Positions 7,433 to 17,209 are shown, numbered from the stretch's first letter. The stretch is 64,000 nucleotides of DNA from Bacillota bacterium (GCA_029100605.1 JAQXPK010000120.1:1-64000), one strand, 5' to 3'. Program-made: numbers and translations. The notes: generated by a model from the sequence alone, not told the origin.

Positions 7433-8311
7433 ATGAAAATTGTGCAGAACGCCCAACATAAACTGCTGACCGACTTGGATGAAACCGGATTCGGCATCAA
7501 ATATGAGAATCGGGTCAGCGCCTACACGCCTCCTCACTGGCACAAGGCCATCGAGCTGCTGCTGTTTGTCAAGGGAACGGTTACCTGCAAGTTCGAGCAT
7601 ATGTCCTTTCAGGGAACACCCGGCGATCTTCTTTTGATCAATTCCTACCAGGTTCACGAGACCCGGTGCACCCGGGGTGCCGTGTATCTGTGCGTGCATA
7701 TTTCCCCCAGTCAGATGTGCAAATACGTGCCCAACTTTGACCAGCTGAGCTTTTCTCTGACCTTCGATCCAACGGATGAGGCAAAGGCCATAGCCTATGA
7801 GCAGCTGCGGATTCATATGCAGGAGATCCTCCGTCAGACGGTAGAGAATCCCCAGGCCTCCAAGCTGGAGTGCCACGCCCGGCTCTTCGCCGCCACTGCT
7901 ATCCTGGTCAAGCACTTCTCCACGACCCCGGCGGCGGAGGAAACCACCCTTCAGCGCAGCGATATGACCCGCCTGGAGCCGGTGCTGGAGTACATTCAGC
8001 TCCACCACGGGGAGGAACTGCCCCTGGACGATGCCGCCGACGCTATGGGTCTGAACAAGGAGTATTTCTGCCGCCTGTTCAAAAAGAACATGGGTGTGAG
8101 TTACTTACAATATGTTTATCAGGTGCGCACCACCGCGGTTTGCCGGGAACTGGAAAGCTCCGACGATCCCATCGGCGAAATCGCCGAACGCCATGGCTTC
8201 CGGGACCCCAAAATGCTCAATCAGTATTTTAAGGAGATTTACGGCTGTACGCCTTCAGAAAAACGGAAATTTTTCCGGGAAGTGACCCTGGAAGAACCGG
8301 ATCAGCAGTAG
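7433..8311 (+). CDS. AraC-family transcriptional regulator with N-terminal cupin-like domain
   Basis: 292 aa; HWHKAIELLLFVKG cupin pattern and C-terminal double HTH ending IGEIAERHGFRDPKMLNQYFKEIYGCTPSEKRK. Confidence 0.92.
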   Translation: MKIVQNAQHKLLTDLDETGFGIKYENRVSAYTPPHWHKAIELLLFVKGTVTCKFEHMSFQGTPGDLLLINSYQVHETRCTRGAVYLCVHISPSQMCKYVPNFDQLSFSLTFDPTDEAKAIAYEQLRIHMQEILRQTVENPQASKLECHARLFAATAILVKHFSTTPAAEETTLQRSDMTRLEPVLEYIQLHHGEELPLDDAADAMGLNKEYFCRLFKKNMGVSYLQYVYQVRTTAVCRELESSDDPIGEIAERHGFRDPKMLNQYFKEIYGCTPSEKRKFFREVTLEEPDQQ

Positions 8312-8369
8312 AAAAAACTGACAAGGTATGATAAAATAGATGGCAGAACAAAATAAAGGCGGGAGAACA

Positions 8370-8855
8370 ATGAAGATTCTGGTGCTTTCAGATTCCCACA
8401 GCGCACTCAGCTTTATGCGCCGGTGCGTGGAAACGGTGAAGCCCGACGCGATCATTCACCTGGGGGACTATTTCGACGACGGCACGGTGATCCGTGAGGA
8501 AAATCCCGGCACTCTGTTTTATCAGGTACCGGGAAACTGCGACCGTTACCGCTGCGACCCGAACCAGCCGGAGATCCTGATTCCGACGGTTTTCGGGGTG
8601 AATCTGTATCTGACCCACGGACACCGCCAGGGGGTAAAGCTGGGGCTGGGCGCGCTGCTGAAGGACGCCCGGGCCAGCCGGGTGGACGCCGTACTCTACG
8701 GGCACACCCATCAGGCAGACTGCCGCCGGGAGCCGGACGGCCTTTGGATTCTCAATCCCGGAAGCTGCGGCTACTGCGGCGGCACAGCTGGGCTGATGGA
8801 AGTGAAGGATCGGAAAATCGTCTCCTGCCGCATTCTGCGGGAAGCAGAGCTGTGA
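8370..8855 (+). CDS. YfcE/MJ0936-type metallophosphoesterase
   Basis: MKILVLSDSHSA, HLGDYFDD, GNCDRY, THGHRQG, GHTHQA, NPGSCG motifs. Confidence 0.9.
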   Translation: MKILVLSDSHSALSFMRRCVETVKPDAIIHLGDYFDDGTVIREENPGTLFYQVPGNCDRYRCDPNQPEILIPTVFGVNLYLTHGHRQGVKLGLGALLKDARASRVDAVLYGHTHQADCRREPDGLWILNPGSCGYCGGTAGLMEVKDRKIVSCRILREAEL

Positions 8856-8856
8856 C

Positions 8857-9018
8857 TCACGCCATGGTGACCAGAAAAACCATGGCAAAGACAATGCCGA
8901 CACCGGAGAGAACCGCAGTGGCGATATTCACCGCCTTTTCCCAAAAATAGCGGTTGTCGGCGGCGTTGGGATACGCGGGGCCGCGGCGAAGGGCGGCACG
9001 GTTGTGATTTCGTTTCAT
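8857..9018 (-). CDS. Small single-pass membrane protein
   Basis: 53 aa MKRNHNRAALRRG...VNIATAVLSGVGIVFAMVFLVTMA with AAAAGGAGG SD. Confidence 0.65.
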   Translation of the reverse strand: MKRNHNRAALRRGPAYPNAADNRYFWEKAVNIATAVLSGVGIVFAMVFLVTMA

Positions 9019-9180
9019 GGTATTTGCCTCCTTTTGTTTGTCTGGGGACAGTATACAAAAGGATAAGTCCAATAAAACGGACTATTAAGAAACTTTGAAA
9101 TTTCATTTCCCAATACCAAACGCCTTGCAACCCGGCGGCGAATATGTTACAATAAGAAAAACGTTACCCGGAGGGATCAT

Positions 9181-9597
9181 ATGGGAAAATCCGGTCAATT
9201 TGCCCAGGATAAAACGGCGGCTGCCGTTCCGGGCACGGGCTTTGACAAGTTCAAAGCGGTGATGTCCAAAATCAATTCCGTTATCAATCTCATCGGCGTC
9301 TGGCTGTTCCGGCTGCGGAAATTCGTCATGGCGGCGCCGGTGGTCTACGCTGCCATCCGGCTGGCGGCCTATAATGCTCAGCACCTGCCGGAGCAGGTGG
9401 GGCTGAATCTTCAGGCTACCGGCGAGTTCGCCATGACCATCAGCCGGTATTTGGCGGTGGTCGGCCCGCTGGGATTGACTGGCGCGTGTCTGCTGCTGAT
9501 GTTCTGCTCCCGCAAGGCCATGTACCCCTGGGCTATCAGCATTTTCACACTGACGCTGCCTCTGCTGCTGCTCATCAGCAACGTGTATCCCTATTGA
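9181..9597 (+). CDS. Membrane protein of unknown function
   Basis: 138 aa with several hydrophobic segments; ACCCGGAGGGATCATATG start context. Confidence 0.7.
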   Translation: MGKSGQFAQDKTAAAVPGTGFDKFKAVMSKINSVINLIGVWLFRLRKFVMAAPVVYAAIRLAAYNAQHLPEQVGLNLQATGEFAMTISRYLAVVGPLGLTGACLLLMFCSRKAMYPWAISIFTLTLPLLLLISNVYPY

Positions 9598-9630
9598 TTG
9601 GCGGCTTCAAAAAATCTTTTGCGTCTGTTC

Positions 9631-9817
9631 AAGGTTTCTTCACCAATCGCAGTTTGCCGTGTGTTATACTGTAGGTACAGAAGCGGAAGCAGTGAGGAAA
9701 GCCGATGCCGTGGAAATATCTGCGGATAAGCCAACGGCGTACCTGTGACACGCTGCGTTTCGCAGGAAGAGAAATCCGTTACCGGGCGGCGGCTCACCAC
9801 GAGCCGCCGCGTATTTT
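9631..9817 (+). ncRNA. Candidate structured RNA, possibly 6S RNA
   Basis: Nested long-range pairing: AAGGTTTCTTC region with GAAGAGAAATCC, CGCAG/CTGCG, CGTGT/ACACG, AGGTAC/GTACCT, TGCCGTGG/CCAACGGC; small alternative hairpin CTGCG-TTT-CGCAG on the 3' side; followed by an intrinsic terminator. Confidence 0.5.
9786..9817 (+). terminator. Intrinsic terminator of the structured RNA locus
   Basis: GCGGCGGCTC-ACCAC-GAGCCGCCGC-GTATTTT. Confidence 0.8.
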
Positions 9818-9821
9818 GCGG

Positions 9822-9860
9822 AAAAATTTGTCCGCCGGAGGTTTCCGGCGGACGTATTTT
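9822..9860. terminator. Probable bidirectional terminator (pgsA 3' end)
   Basis: GTCCGCCGGA-GGTT-TCCGGCGGAC, T-rich on both sides. Confidence 0.7.
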
Positions 9861-10446
9861 ATTTTCGCTCCAGATCTTGCACCTTGGTGTTTTTCCCGAA
9901 ATAGGCCAGGATGTAGCTGATGAAGGACACCACGAGAAAAGCGGTGTCAATGACGGCAATGGCGTTGACAACGGCAGAGCTGACGCCAGGGAACAGCACC
10001 AGGGCAATGAGACTGACGAACAAGACCGTGGTGCAGACCTTGCCCGCCATCAAAGCCCCGGGGAGCATCTTTCCTTTTCGCAGATGAATCAGCCCCACAA
10101 TGGCCTGGAACAGTTCCTTCACAACGAACAGCGCCAGAACCGGCAGCAGCTGGGGGTGCTTCACAGACAGGCAAACCGTCAGGGTAAACTGGGTGATTTT
10201 ATCCGCCAGAGGGTCGAGTATTTTCCCGAGAGTGGACACCATGTGGAAGCGTCTGGCGATTTTTCCGTCCACCAGATCCGTCAGGCAGGAGACCGCCATA
10301 ATCGCGGCGGCAATGACATATTGATAGGTCTGGGTGGCATTCAGATAGATGCAGACGTACACCGGCAGCAACGCCAGCCGAAACAGACTCAGCAGATTCG
10401 GTATGGTGAAAATTTCCTTTTTCCAGCGTTCCAGGTTCATGGACAA
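9859..10446 (-). CDS. pgsA: CDP-alcohol phosphatidyltransferase (phosphatidylglycerophosphate synthase-like)
   Basis: 195 aa; DLVDGKIARRFHMVSTLGKILDPLADK motif (DGxxAR...GxxxDxxxD). Confidence 0.9.
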   Translation of the reverse strand: MSMNLERWKKEIFTIPNLLSLFRLALLPVYVCIYLNATQTYQYVIAAAIMAVSCLTDLVDGKIARRFHMVSTLGKILDPLADKITQFTLTVCLSVKHPQLLPVLALFVVKELFQAIVGLIHLRKGKMLPGALMAGKVCTTVLFVSLIALVLFPGVSSAVVNAIAVIDTAFLVVSFISYILAYFGKNTKVQDLERK

Positions 10447-10557
10447 CTCCTCCCCAACGGGTTTGCAATGTGCATAATACTACATTATAGTCAAGATTTT
10501 GCACTTTATCAAGAGGTTACCGCAGGCAAGAGAAAAAGTTCACGAAATTTCCATAAT

Positions 10558-11091
10558 TCACCGGGGAAGGTTGTTCAGGTTGGCTGCCAGAGGATATTGC
10601 AGAGCCAGGTGCTTCCAGGTGTGCTTATCCAGATTTCCGGTCATGGGCAGACCACTGAGGATCTGGAAGGTGGATAGGGAATCCGCTGTGGGTTCATCCA
10701 GAATGCCGGAGTGGGTTGGCTCGGCGACGCTCTTATAGACGTCAGAGAGCACCTTCAGCATGGCCTGCACCAGATACAGATGGGGATTTTTTTCTCCTCT
10801 GCGAATGACCTGCCCGGGGTTTAAGATGATGTCCACCGGCTGGGCGGCATCCAGACGAACCAGGGCCGGAGTGTATACCGCGACGATGGATTCCCAGGTG
10901 GGCTGATCTGTGACCCCCGTCACCGGCAGACCGTGCTTGCGCTGGAAGGTGGAAACGGCGGCGGTGGTCTCCGGGCCATAGATGCCGTCGGGGACAATGC
11001 GCATATGGGTGGGGTCATCCTCGGCAATCACGCGGAGCATGGTTTGCAGACTCCGGATGGGCTGACCGACAAAGGAAGATAGGGGTCTCAT
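10558..11091 (-). CDS. Peptidoglycan-binding (PG_binding_1) repeat protein
   Basis: DGIYGPETTAAVSTFQRKHGLPVTGVTDQPTWESI-type repeats. Confidence 0.85.
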   Translation of the reverse strand: MRPLSSFVGQPIRSLQTMLRVIAEDDPTHMRIVPDGIYGPETTAAVSTFQRKHGLPVTGVTDQPTWESIVAVYTPALVRLDAAQPVDIILNPGQVIRRGEKNPHLYLVQAMLKVLSDVYKSVAEPTHSGILDEPTADSLSTFQILSGLPMTGNLDKHTWKHLALQYPLAANLNNLPR

Positions 11092-12314
11092 CGTGGCGCC
11101 TCCTGTCTAACGGGATCCTGATCCCCGGTGCTGAGGGAATTCCCGGGGAATTGGGTCAGGGTGGTGGTTTTGGAATAGCGGCTTCTGGGAGTGGTGCCGC
11201 TGATAATGGCGGAGGTGTAGGGAAAATTCTCCGAGTCATGCCAGCTGATAGCCTCGATGCCGGAGAACTGATCGTAGATTTCGTCCCAGGTGTCAAAGTC
11301 TACGATGCCGGTCTGGGGCAGGCCGAACCGCCGCTGGGCGGCGATCACGGCGTCCCGGGTGGCGGGGCCGAAGATACCGTCCACGGTAACGGGGGGGATT
11401 TCCGGGATGTAGGCGGCGAGCACGCTCAGCATATACTGTAGGTGTTCAACCTTCACACCCCGGTCGCCCTGCTCGATGGGGTTGGTTGTGGCCCAGGAGA
11501 TGGTGTAGAATTGCTGACCCTGACTGCGAAGCTCCGCCATGCTGGTCACGGCAATGTAGTAACGCACCAGGGCGTACCAGGTTTCCCGCCCGACTACGCC
11601 GTCCACAGCCAGATTGGCGATCTCCTGGAACTTCCGCACGGCGGCCTCGGTCTGCGCGCCGAAAATGCCGTCGACCTGGGAGATTTTGGGAATCGCTGGG
11701 TAATTCTGGGAGATCCGGTTGAGCTGCACCTGAATGATGACCACGCTGGGGCCGGAGACGCCCCGGCGCAGTGGATAGCCGGGGTAGGAAGAGGTGATGC
11801 CCTGAATGGGGGCGTCGGTGACGATTTCGATGTTGCCATAGTAGCTGCGCAGAATCTGGACGGTGTTGTACCCCTGCCGGGCAAGGTTTTGGCTGCCCCA
11901 CTGGCTTAAGCCTTCACAGATGACGGTGGTGCCGTTGCAGAATTTTGCCGCCAGAGGCTCCACGAAGCCGGGGCGGCGGAGGTAGTCGTTAAAGAGGTCA
12001 TCTACCAGCCGGGCGACGTTGGTGAAGTAGCTCCGCCCGTTGACGAAGAACTGGTCGTAGGCGGTGGAACTGGTGATGTCAAAGTCATAGCCCCGGCTGC
12101 GGTAGAACTCCGTGTATACCCGGTTCAGGGCGAAGGAGACGATGGCAAGGATATTTGCCCGCAGGGCGGCTTCCTCCCAAGTGGGGTAGATTTCGCTGGA
12201 GGCTACGTTTTTCACATAGTCCACGAAATTCACGGTGACATTGTTGGCGTTGGAGCCGGGCGGGCCTAAGTGAACCGTGATTTGCTGGGGAATGTAAGGA
12301 AGAATTTCAGGCAT
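11088..12314 (-). CDS. SpoIID-like protein with tandem peptidoglycan-binding repeats
   Basis: N-terminal region with LRANILAIVSFALNRVYTEFY and ICEGLSQWGSQNLARQGYNTVQILRSYYG; C-terminal VDGIFGAQTEAAVRKFQ and VDGIFGPATRDAVIAAQ repeats. Confidence 0.8.
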   Translation of the reverse strand: MPEILPYIPQQITVHLGPPGSNANNVTVNFVDYVKNVASSEIYPTWEEAALRANILAIVSFALNRVYTEFYRSRGYDFDITSSTAYDQFFVNGRSYFTNVARLVDDLFNDYLRRPGFVEPLAAKFCNGTTVICEGLSQWGSQNLARQGYNTVQILRSYYGNIEIVTDAPIQGITSSYPGYPLRRGVSGPSVVIIQVQLNRISQNYPAIPKISQVDGIFGAQTEAAVRKFQEIANLAVDGVVGRETWYALVRYYIAVTSMAELRSQGQQFYTISWATTNPIEQGDRGVKVEHLQYMLSVLAAYIPEIPPVTVDGIFGPATRDAVIAAQRRFGLPQTGIVDFDTWDEIYDQFSGIEAISWHDSENFPYTSAIISGTTPRSRYSKTTTLTQFPGNSLSTGDQDPVRQEAPR

Positions 12315-12324
12315 AGCTTCCCTC

Positions 12325-12705
12325 CTACAGATTTTGGGGAGGTGTGTTGAAAATCTCCGATTGATCCCACTGATCCGGAAGCTCCGACAATGGGATCATT
12401 TCCAGATCCTGATTCGTGACGGTATCCGCGAACACCTGGAGATTCTCCGCTTCGATCTGCTCATAGCCCTTCAGCCGGGCGTAGAGATTCACGGTGGTAA
12501 AAGGCGTTTCCCCGGGTTCTGGCTCCTGACTTTCGGCTTTGTCCGGAACGGGAACCTCAATTGGGACGATCATGCCGTTGCGGTCGGTCAAACGCATGGC
12601 GATGGCGGTGCCGTCGGTGGCGGTGACGGTGATGGCAACGTTTTCCAAGGGAAACCGTGCGGTGCTGGCGTAGGCGCGCACCTGTATGTATCCTGTAGCT
12701 GACAA
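12325..12705 (-). CDS. Carboxypeptidase-regulatory-like domain protein
   Basis: 126 aa; SATGYIQVRAYASTARFPLENVAITVTATDG beta-sandwich pattern; operonic with the SpoIID-like gene. Confidence 0.65.
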   Translation of the reverse strand: MSATGYIQVRAYASTARFPLENVAITVTATDGTAIAMRLTDRNGMIVPIEVPVPDKAESQEPEPGETPFTTVNLYARLKGYEQIEAENLQVFADTVTNQDLEMIPLSELPDQWDQSEIFNTPPQNL

Positions 12706-12770
12706 ACAGGATCCCTCCTTTCTCTCACCAGAATATGCGTTTCATCCCGGCAAGGTGCGGCGGAGGAGGG

Positions 12771-13139
12771 GAAAGATAGGAGGAACAAGATAGGAGATAC
12801 GAGAGAGGAGATACGAGATATAGGGATACCTGCCCTGCGGAGTTGTGCGTTAAGTGCTTACCGGTTTGCTCAGCTGCCCGACGAATTGTAGTTTGGCGCG
12901 CAGCGCCCAAGGCTTCCCCTCTGGGGTGGTGCTCCGCGCAGCGAATCAGAAATAGTATGATTGCCGGGGGCAATCATACCTTAATGAACGCCCAATGGCG
13001 TAGCGATTATAGACCGCCCGGGCACGCATTGTCAGCGGCGACTCGCCGCCAAATTCCAATTTGCCGGTTTGCTGAGTTAAGGTAATATGCACATTGCATT
13101 ATGTTTCGCAACAAATATCTCCTATCTTGTATCTCCCTA
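12771..13139. repeat. Region bounded by inverted heptanucleotide arrays with internal palindromes
   Basis: Left arm (GGAGATA/CGAGAGA/GGAGATA/CGAGATA), right arm TATCTCC TATCTTG TATCTCC; 15-bp exact inverted match ACAAGATAGGAGATA; internal GTATGATTGCC-GGG-GGCAATCATAC. Confidence 0.65.
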
Positions 13140-13565
13140 CAAATACCCCTGCATCTGTCGGATATTGGCGGTTTCGCAGTCCAGCAGCTTCTGGGACAGG
13201 ATATTGATCTGTTCGTCCTGCCCGCCAAACTGGTGGATGGTCTTCAGGCCCTTAATCATCCCCCGGGTGTTGCCCTGGATCATCATACCGGCGATTTTGG
13301 AGTCGGTATTCCGCCCGTTCAGCTTCATCCGGGTCATCATGTCCGTCATGACCCGCACCGCCGGATCCAGCTCCGGCACTTCCCAGCCCCGCTGGGTGGC
13401 GATGGTGTGAGCCTCGGTTTCAATGGAATCGTACTCCCGGAGTTGGGATTCCAGCGCCTTGCGCAGACCCGGGCGCATACTGGTATCCAATACGCTTCGG
13501 ATACCGATTTGACCCATTTGAGTCGTTTTCAGAACGGAGGACAGGATTTGTTTGCTGTTTTTCAT
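13137..13565 (-). CDS. Helical protein of unknown function (possible spore-coat/ferritin-like DUF)
   Basis: 142 aa; MKNSKQILSSVLKTTQMGQIGIRSVLDTSMRPGLRKALESQLREYDSIETEA. Confidence 0.6.
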   Translation of the reverse strand: MKNSKQILSSVLKTTQMGQIGIRSVLDTSMRPGLRKALESQLREYDSIETEAHTIATQRGWEVPELDPAVRVMTDMMTRMKLNGRNTDSKIAGMMIQGNTRGMIKGLKTIHQFGGQDEQINILSQKLLDCETANIRQMQGYL

Positions 13566-13643
13566 GCTGTATCACCGCGCTTAGTATGCACATGTTTGGC
13601 CTTACCATGCATAGAATAACCGGATGGAAAGGATGTGGTGAAT

Positions 13644-15461
13644 ATGTGCGCGATCAGCGGAATTGTGGGACTTCCCGGGTCGGAGGAAACCGCTGCCAAA
13701 ATGCTTTCGACCATGTACCGCCGGGGGCCGGATGACAAGGGGGTATACCGCAGCGGCGGGTGCACCCTGCTTCATGGGCGGCTTGCCATCATCGACCCGG
13801 CAGGGGGGCGGCAGCCCATGCTCCTGTCTTGGGCCGGGGAGACCTACGCGCTGGTTTACAACGGAGAACTTTACAACACGGAGGAACTGCGCTGGGAGCT
13901 GACCGGCCTGGGACATACCTTTTTGGGACACTCCGACACGGAGGTGCTGCTCCACGCCTATGCCCAGTTCGGAGCGGACTGCGTGGAAAAGCTGAACGGA
14001 ATCTTTGCCTTCGGCGTGTGGGAGGAGAAGCGGCGGCGGCTGTTTCTCGCCCGGGATCGAATCGGGGTAAAGCCTCTGTTTTACAAGCGTCACCGGGGCG
14101 GGCTGCTGTTTGCCTCGGAGATCAAGACGATTCTCGCCTATCCCACCGTCCGGGCGGAGCTGGACGAAACCGGCGCTGCTCAGCTGATTCTCCTGGGGCC
14201 GGGGCGGCTGCCGGGCAGCGGTGTTTTCAAGGACATTTTCGAGCTGGAGCCGGGGTGCTGCGGCTATTTTGCGGATGGGGATCTGCGCCTGCGCCGATAT
14301 TGGAAGCTCCGTGACCGGGAACACCGGGACTCCTTTGAAGAAACCGTGGAGAAAGTGCGCTTTCTGGTCACTGACGCCATCCGGCGGCAGATGGTGTCCG
14401 ACGTGCCCATCGGGACGTTTCTCTCCGGCGGTCTGGATTCCAGCGTCATCACCGCCGTCTGCGCGGGGGAGATGGCAGGCCGGGGAGAGCGGCTGAAAAC
14501 CTTCTCCGTAGACTATGAAAACAATGACAAATACTTCCGCCCCAGCAAATTCCAACCCAACTCCGACAGCGACTATATCCATCTGATGGTGGATACGCTG
14601 CACACCGACCACCGCTGGACGGTGTTGACGCCGGAGAACTTGGCGGATGCCCTGGAGGACGCCACCATTGCCCGGGATCTGCCGGGAATGGCGGATGTGG
14701 ATTTTTCCCTCCTGGCCTTTTGCGGGGAGATTCGGGAGAATGTGAAGGTCGCCCTGTCCGGGGAATGCGCGGATGAGATTTTCGGGGGTTACCCCTGGTA
14801 TCGGGATCCCGAGGTGCGAGCCCGGGAGGGTTTCCCCTGGGCCCAGAACACCCAGGATCGTGTCTCGCTGCTGACGGGGGCGGTCTGCCTCGATCCGACG
14901 GAGTTTGTCATGGACGCCTACAGCCAGACCTGCCGGGAAAGCGACATCCTGCCGGGAACCTCCGATCAGGAACGGCGGATGAAGCAGATGGTGAATATGA
15001 ATTTCCGCTGGTTTATGCAGACGCTGCTGGACAGAAAAGACCGTATGAGTATGTACCACTCCCTGGAAGTCCGGGTGCCCTTCTGCGATTACCGAATCGC
15101 GGAGTATCTCTACGGCGTGCCCTGGGAATATAAGGACTACCAGGGTCAGGAAAAGGGGCTGCTCCGTCAGGCGGTGGCAGGGCTGCTGTCGGAGGAAGTA
15201 CGGCTTCGGAAGAAAAGTCCCTATCCCAAGACCTTCGATCCCCGGTATGAGCGGTTGATGGAAGAGCGGCTGCAAAGGATTCTGGACGACCCCGCTGCGC
15301 CGCTGTGGCAGCTGATTTCGGCGGAGGCAGTCCGAAAACTGCTGCAAAGTCAGACCCAATGGCCGTGGTACGGTCAGCTGATGCGCCGGCCTCAGATCAT
15401 GGCCTACCTGTGCCAGATCGACTTCTGGCTGCGGCACTACCGAGTAGAGCTGGTATTCTAA
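13644..15461 (+). CDS. asnB: Asparagine synthetase (glutamine-hydrolysing)
   Basis: MCAISGIVGL N-terminal Cys nucleophile; SGGLDSS pyrophosphatase loop. Confidence 0.95.
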   Translation: MCAISGIVGLPGSEETAAKMLSTMYRRGPDDKGVYRSGGCTLLHGRLAIIDPAGGRQPMLLSWAGETYALVYNGELYNTEELRWELTGLGHTFLGHSDTEVLLHAYAQFGADCVEKLNGIFAFGVWEEKRRRLFLARDRIGVKPLFYKRHRGGLLFASEIKTILAYPTVRAELDETGAAQLILLGPGRLPGSGVFKDIFELEPGCCGYFADGDLRLRRYWKLRDREHRDSFEETVEKVRFLVTDAIRRQMVSDVPIGTFLSGGLDSSVITAVCAGEMAGRGERLKTFSVDYENNDKYFRPSKFQPNSDSDYIHLMVDTLHTDHRWTVLTPENLADALEDATIARDLPGMADVDFSLLAFCGEIRENVKVALSGECADEIFGGYPWYRDPEVRAREGFPWAQNTQDRVSLLTGAVCLDPTEFVMDAYSQTCRESDILPGTSDQERRMKQMVNMNFRWFMQTLLDRKDRMSMYHSLEVRVPFCDYRIAEYLYGVPWEYKDYQGQEKGLLRQAVAGLLSEEVRLRKKSPYPKTFDPRYERLMEERLQRILDDPAAPLWQLISAEAVRKLLQSQTQWPWYGQLMRRPQIMAYLCQIDFWLRHYRVELVF

Positions 15462-15626
15462 CCGGATTTTTCATTGACGGCGGAGAAGCGGCATGATAGA
15501 ATATGCCTGTCAAGCGAAACAGGCGGGCGGTGAGATTGCAATTCGGCATTCCGTTTTCTGCCAGTTAAGTTACCATTTGCCTTTTACCGACCCGTTTCCG
15601 AAAACCACACACCAGGAGGAAAACCC

Positions 15627-17039
15627 ATGCGCAAGACAAAAATCATCTGCACCATCGGCCCAGCCAGTGAAAACGAGGAAACCCTCACCCAAATGTGCCT
15701 TGCCGGCATGAATGTAGCCCGGCTGAACTTTTCCCACGGCACCTACCCGGAGCACGAGCGGAAAATCGAGCTGATTAAGCGGGTGCGCCAGAAGCTGGGT
15801 CTGCCCATCGCCATCATGCTGGACACCAAGGGGCCGGAGTATCGGATCAAAACCTTCGCCTCCGGCAAGGTGGAGCTGAAGGCGGGGGACGACTTCACCT
15901 TTACCACCCAGGACGTGGAGGGGGACGAAACCCGGGTCAGCGTCAACTATCAGAATCTGAACAAAGACCTGAAGCCGGGCGACACTGTCACCGTCAACAA
16001 CGGCATGGTGCAGCTGGAGGTGCAGTCCATTGACGGCAGTGAGATTCACTGCAAGTGCCTGGTGGGCGGCACCTTGAGCAACCGCAAGAGTATGTCCTTC
16101 CCCAACAAGGTGATGTCGGGGCCGTACCTGTCCGAGCAGGACAAATCGGATATTCTCTTCGGCATCGCCCACGGCGTGGATTTTATCGCAGCCTCCTTTG
16201 TCTCCTGCAAGCAGGACGTTCTGGACATTCAGAAGCTGCTGGATGAAAACGGCGGCAGCGATATTGAAATCGTTGCGAAAATTGAGAACCGCTCCGGCGT
16301 GGACAATGTGGAGGAAATCTGCTCCGTCTGCGGCGGCATCATGATCGCCCGGGGGGATCTGGGCGTGGAGATTCCCTACGTGGAGGTGCCCTCCGTTCAG
16401 AAGAAGCTGACCCGGATGTGCCGGATGCTGGGCAAGCGGGTCATCACCGCCACGGAAATGCTGGAATCCATGATTCAGAATCCCAGGCCCACCCGGGCGG
16501 AGATCTCCGATGTGGCCAACGCCGTCTACGACGGCACCTCCTGCGTCATGCTCTCCGGCGAATCCGCTGCCGGCAAATACCCTGTGGAGGCGGTGCAGGC
16601 CATGGCGCAGATTGCCGAGTACACCGAACAGCACACCGGGTATAAGACCCGTTTCCTGAAAACGGAGTACAACGGCAAGAACAATCTGGACTGCCTGTCC
16701 CACGCCGTGTGTTCCATGGCAATTGATGTCAACGCCAAGGCCATTGTGGTCTGCTCCGTTTCCGGCAAGACCGCCATGCTGGTCAGCCGGTTCCGCACCC
16801 CGGTGGACATCATCGGTATGACCACCGACCGGAAGATCTGGCGCAGGCTCTCCATGAGCTGGGGCGTTACTCCGGTGATGGCGGATGAATTTCCCACCAT
16901 GGACGTGATGTTCTACTATGCCAAGAAAGCCGCCGTGGAGGCCTTTGGCCTGCAGCCGGGAGACAACATTCTTCTCACCGGCGGCCCCATCACGGGGGAG
17001 CGTGGCAACACCAACACCATTAAGATCGAGACCATTTGA
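15627..17039 (+). CDS. pyk: Pyruvate kinase
   Basis: 470 aa; KIICTIGPASENEETL, IMIARGDLGVEIP, TATEMLESMI motifs; no extra C-terminal PEP-utiliser domain. Confidence 0.95.
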   Translation: MRKTKIICTIGPASENEETLTQMCLAGMNVARLNFSHGTYPEHERKIELIKRVRQKLGLPIAIMLDTKGPEYRIKTFASGKVELKAGDDFTFTTQDVEGDETRVSVNYQNLNKDLKPGDTVTVNNGMVQLEVQSIDGSEIHCKCLVGGTLSNRKSMSFPNKVMSGPYLSEQDKSDILFGIAHGVDFIAASFVSCKQDVLDIQKLLDENGGSDIEIVAKIENRSGVDNVEEICSVCGGIMIARGDLGVEIPYVEVPSVQKKLTRMCRMLGKRVITATEMLESMIQNPRPTRAEISDVANAVYDGTSCVMLSGESAAGKYPVEAVQAMAQIAEYTEQHTGYKTRFLKTEYNGKNNLDCLSHAVCSMAIDVNAKAIVVCSVSGKTAMLVSRFRTPVDIIGMTTDRKIWRRLSMSWGVTPVMADEFPTMDVMFYYAKKAAVEAFGLQPGDNILLTGGPITGERGNTNTIKIETI

Positions 17040-17050
17040 CATACTTTACA

Positions 17051-17087
17051 AAAATGCTGCCGCGGCTTTCAGACCGGCGGCATTTTT
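17051..17087 (+). terminator. Intrinsic terminator of pyk
   Basis: AAAATGCTGCCG ... CGGCGGCATTTTT. Confidence 0.75.
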
Positions 17088-17209
17088 GCGGCTTTGTGCA
17101 TGAAAACGACCCCCGGAAATTTGGAGATTATTCCGATATGAAATCTGGAAAAATCCGTGATATAATGAGATTATCAGAAAAGAGCGGTACTTTCGGGGGG
17201 GCACATGGT

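Noticed and set aside
7064-8008. 314-aa minus-strand ORF running through the AraC gene and micro-ORF leader
   Set aside because: Antisense to a clear AraC regulator; its C-terminus (MIYEGEFL) merely overlaps the SD/start of micro-ORF 2 in another frame.
13602-15437. 611-aa minus-strand ORF antisense to asnB
   Set aside because: High-GC shadow ORF; no recognisable motifs, while the + strand encodes a complete asparagine synthetase.
15570-17042. 490-aa minus-strand ORF antisense to pyruvate kinase
   Set aside because: Shadow ORF; no motifs and complete pyk on the opposite strand.
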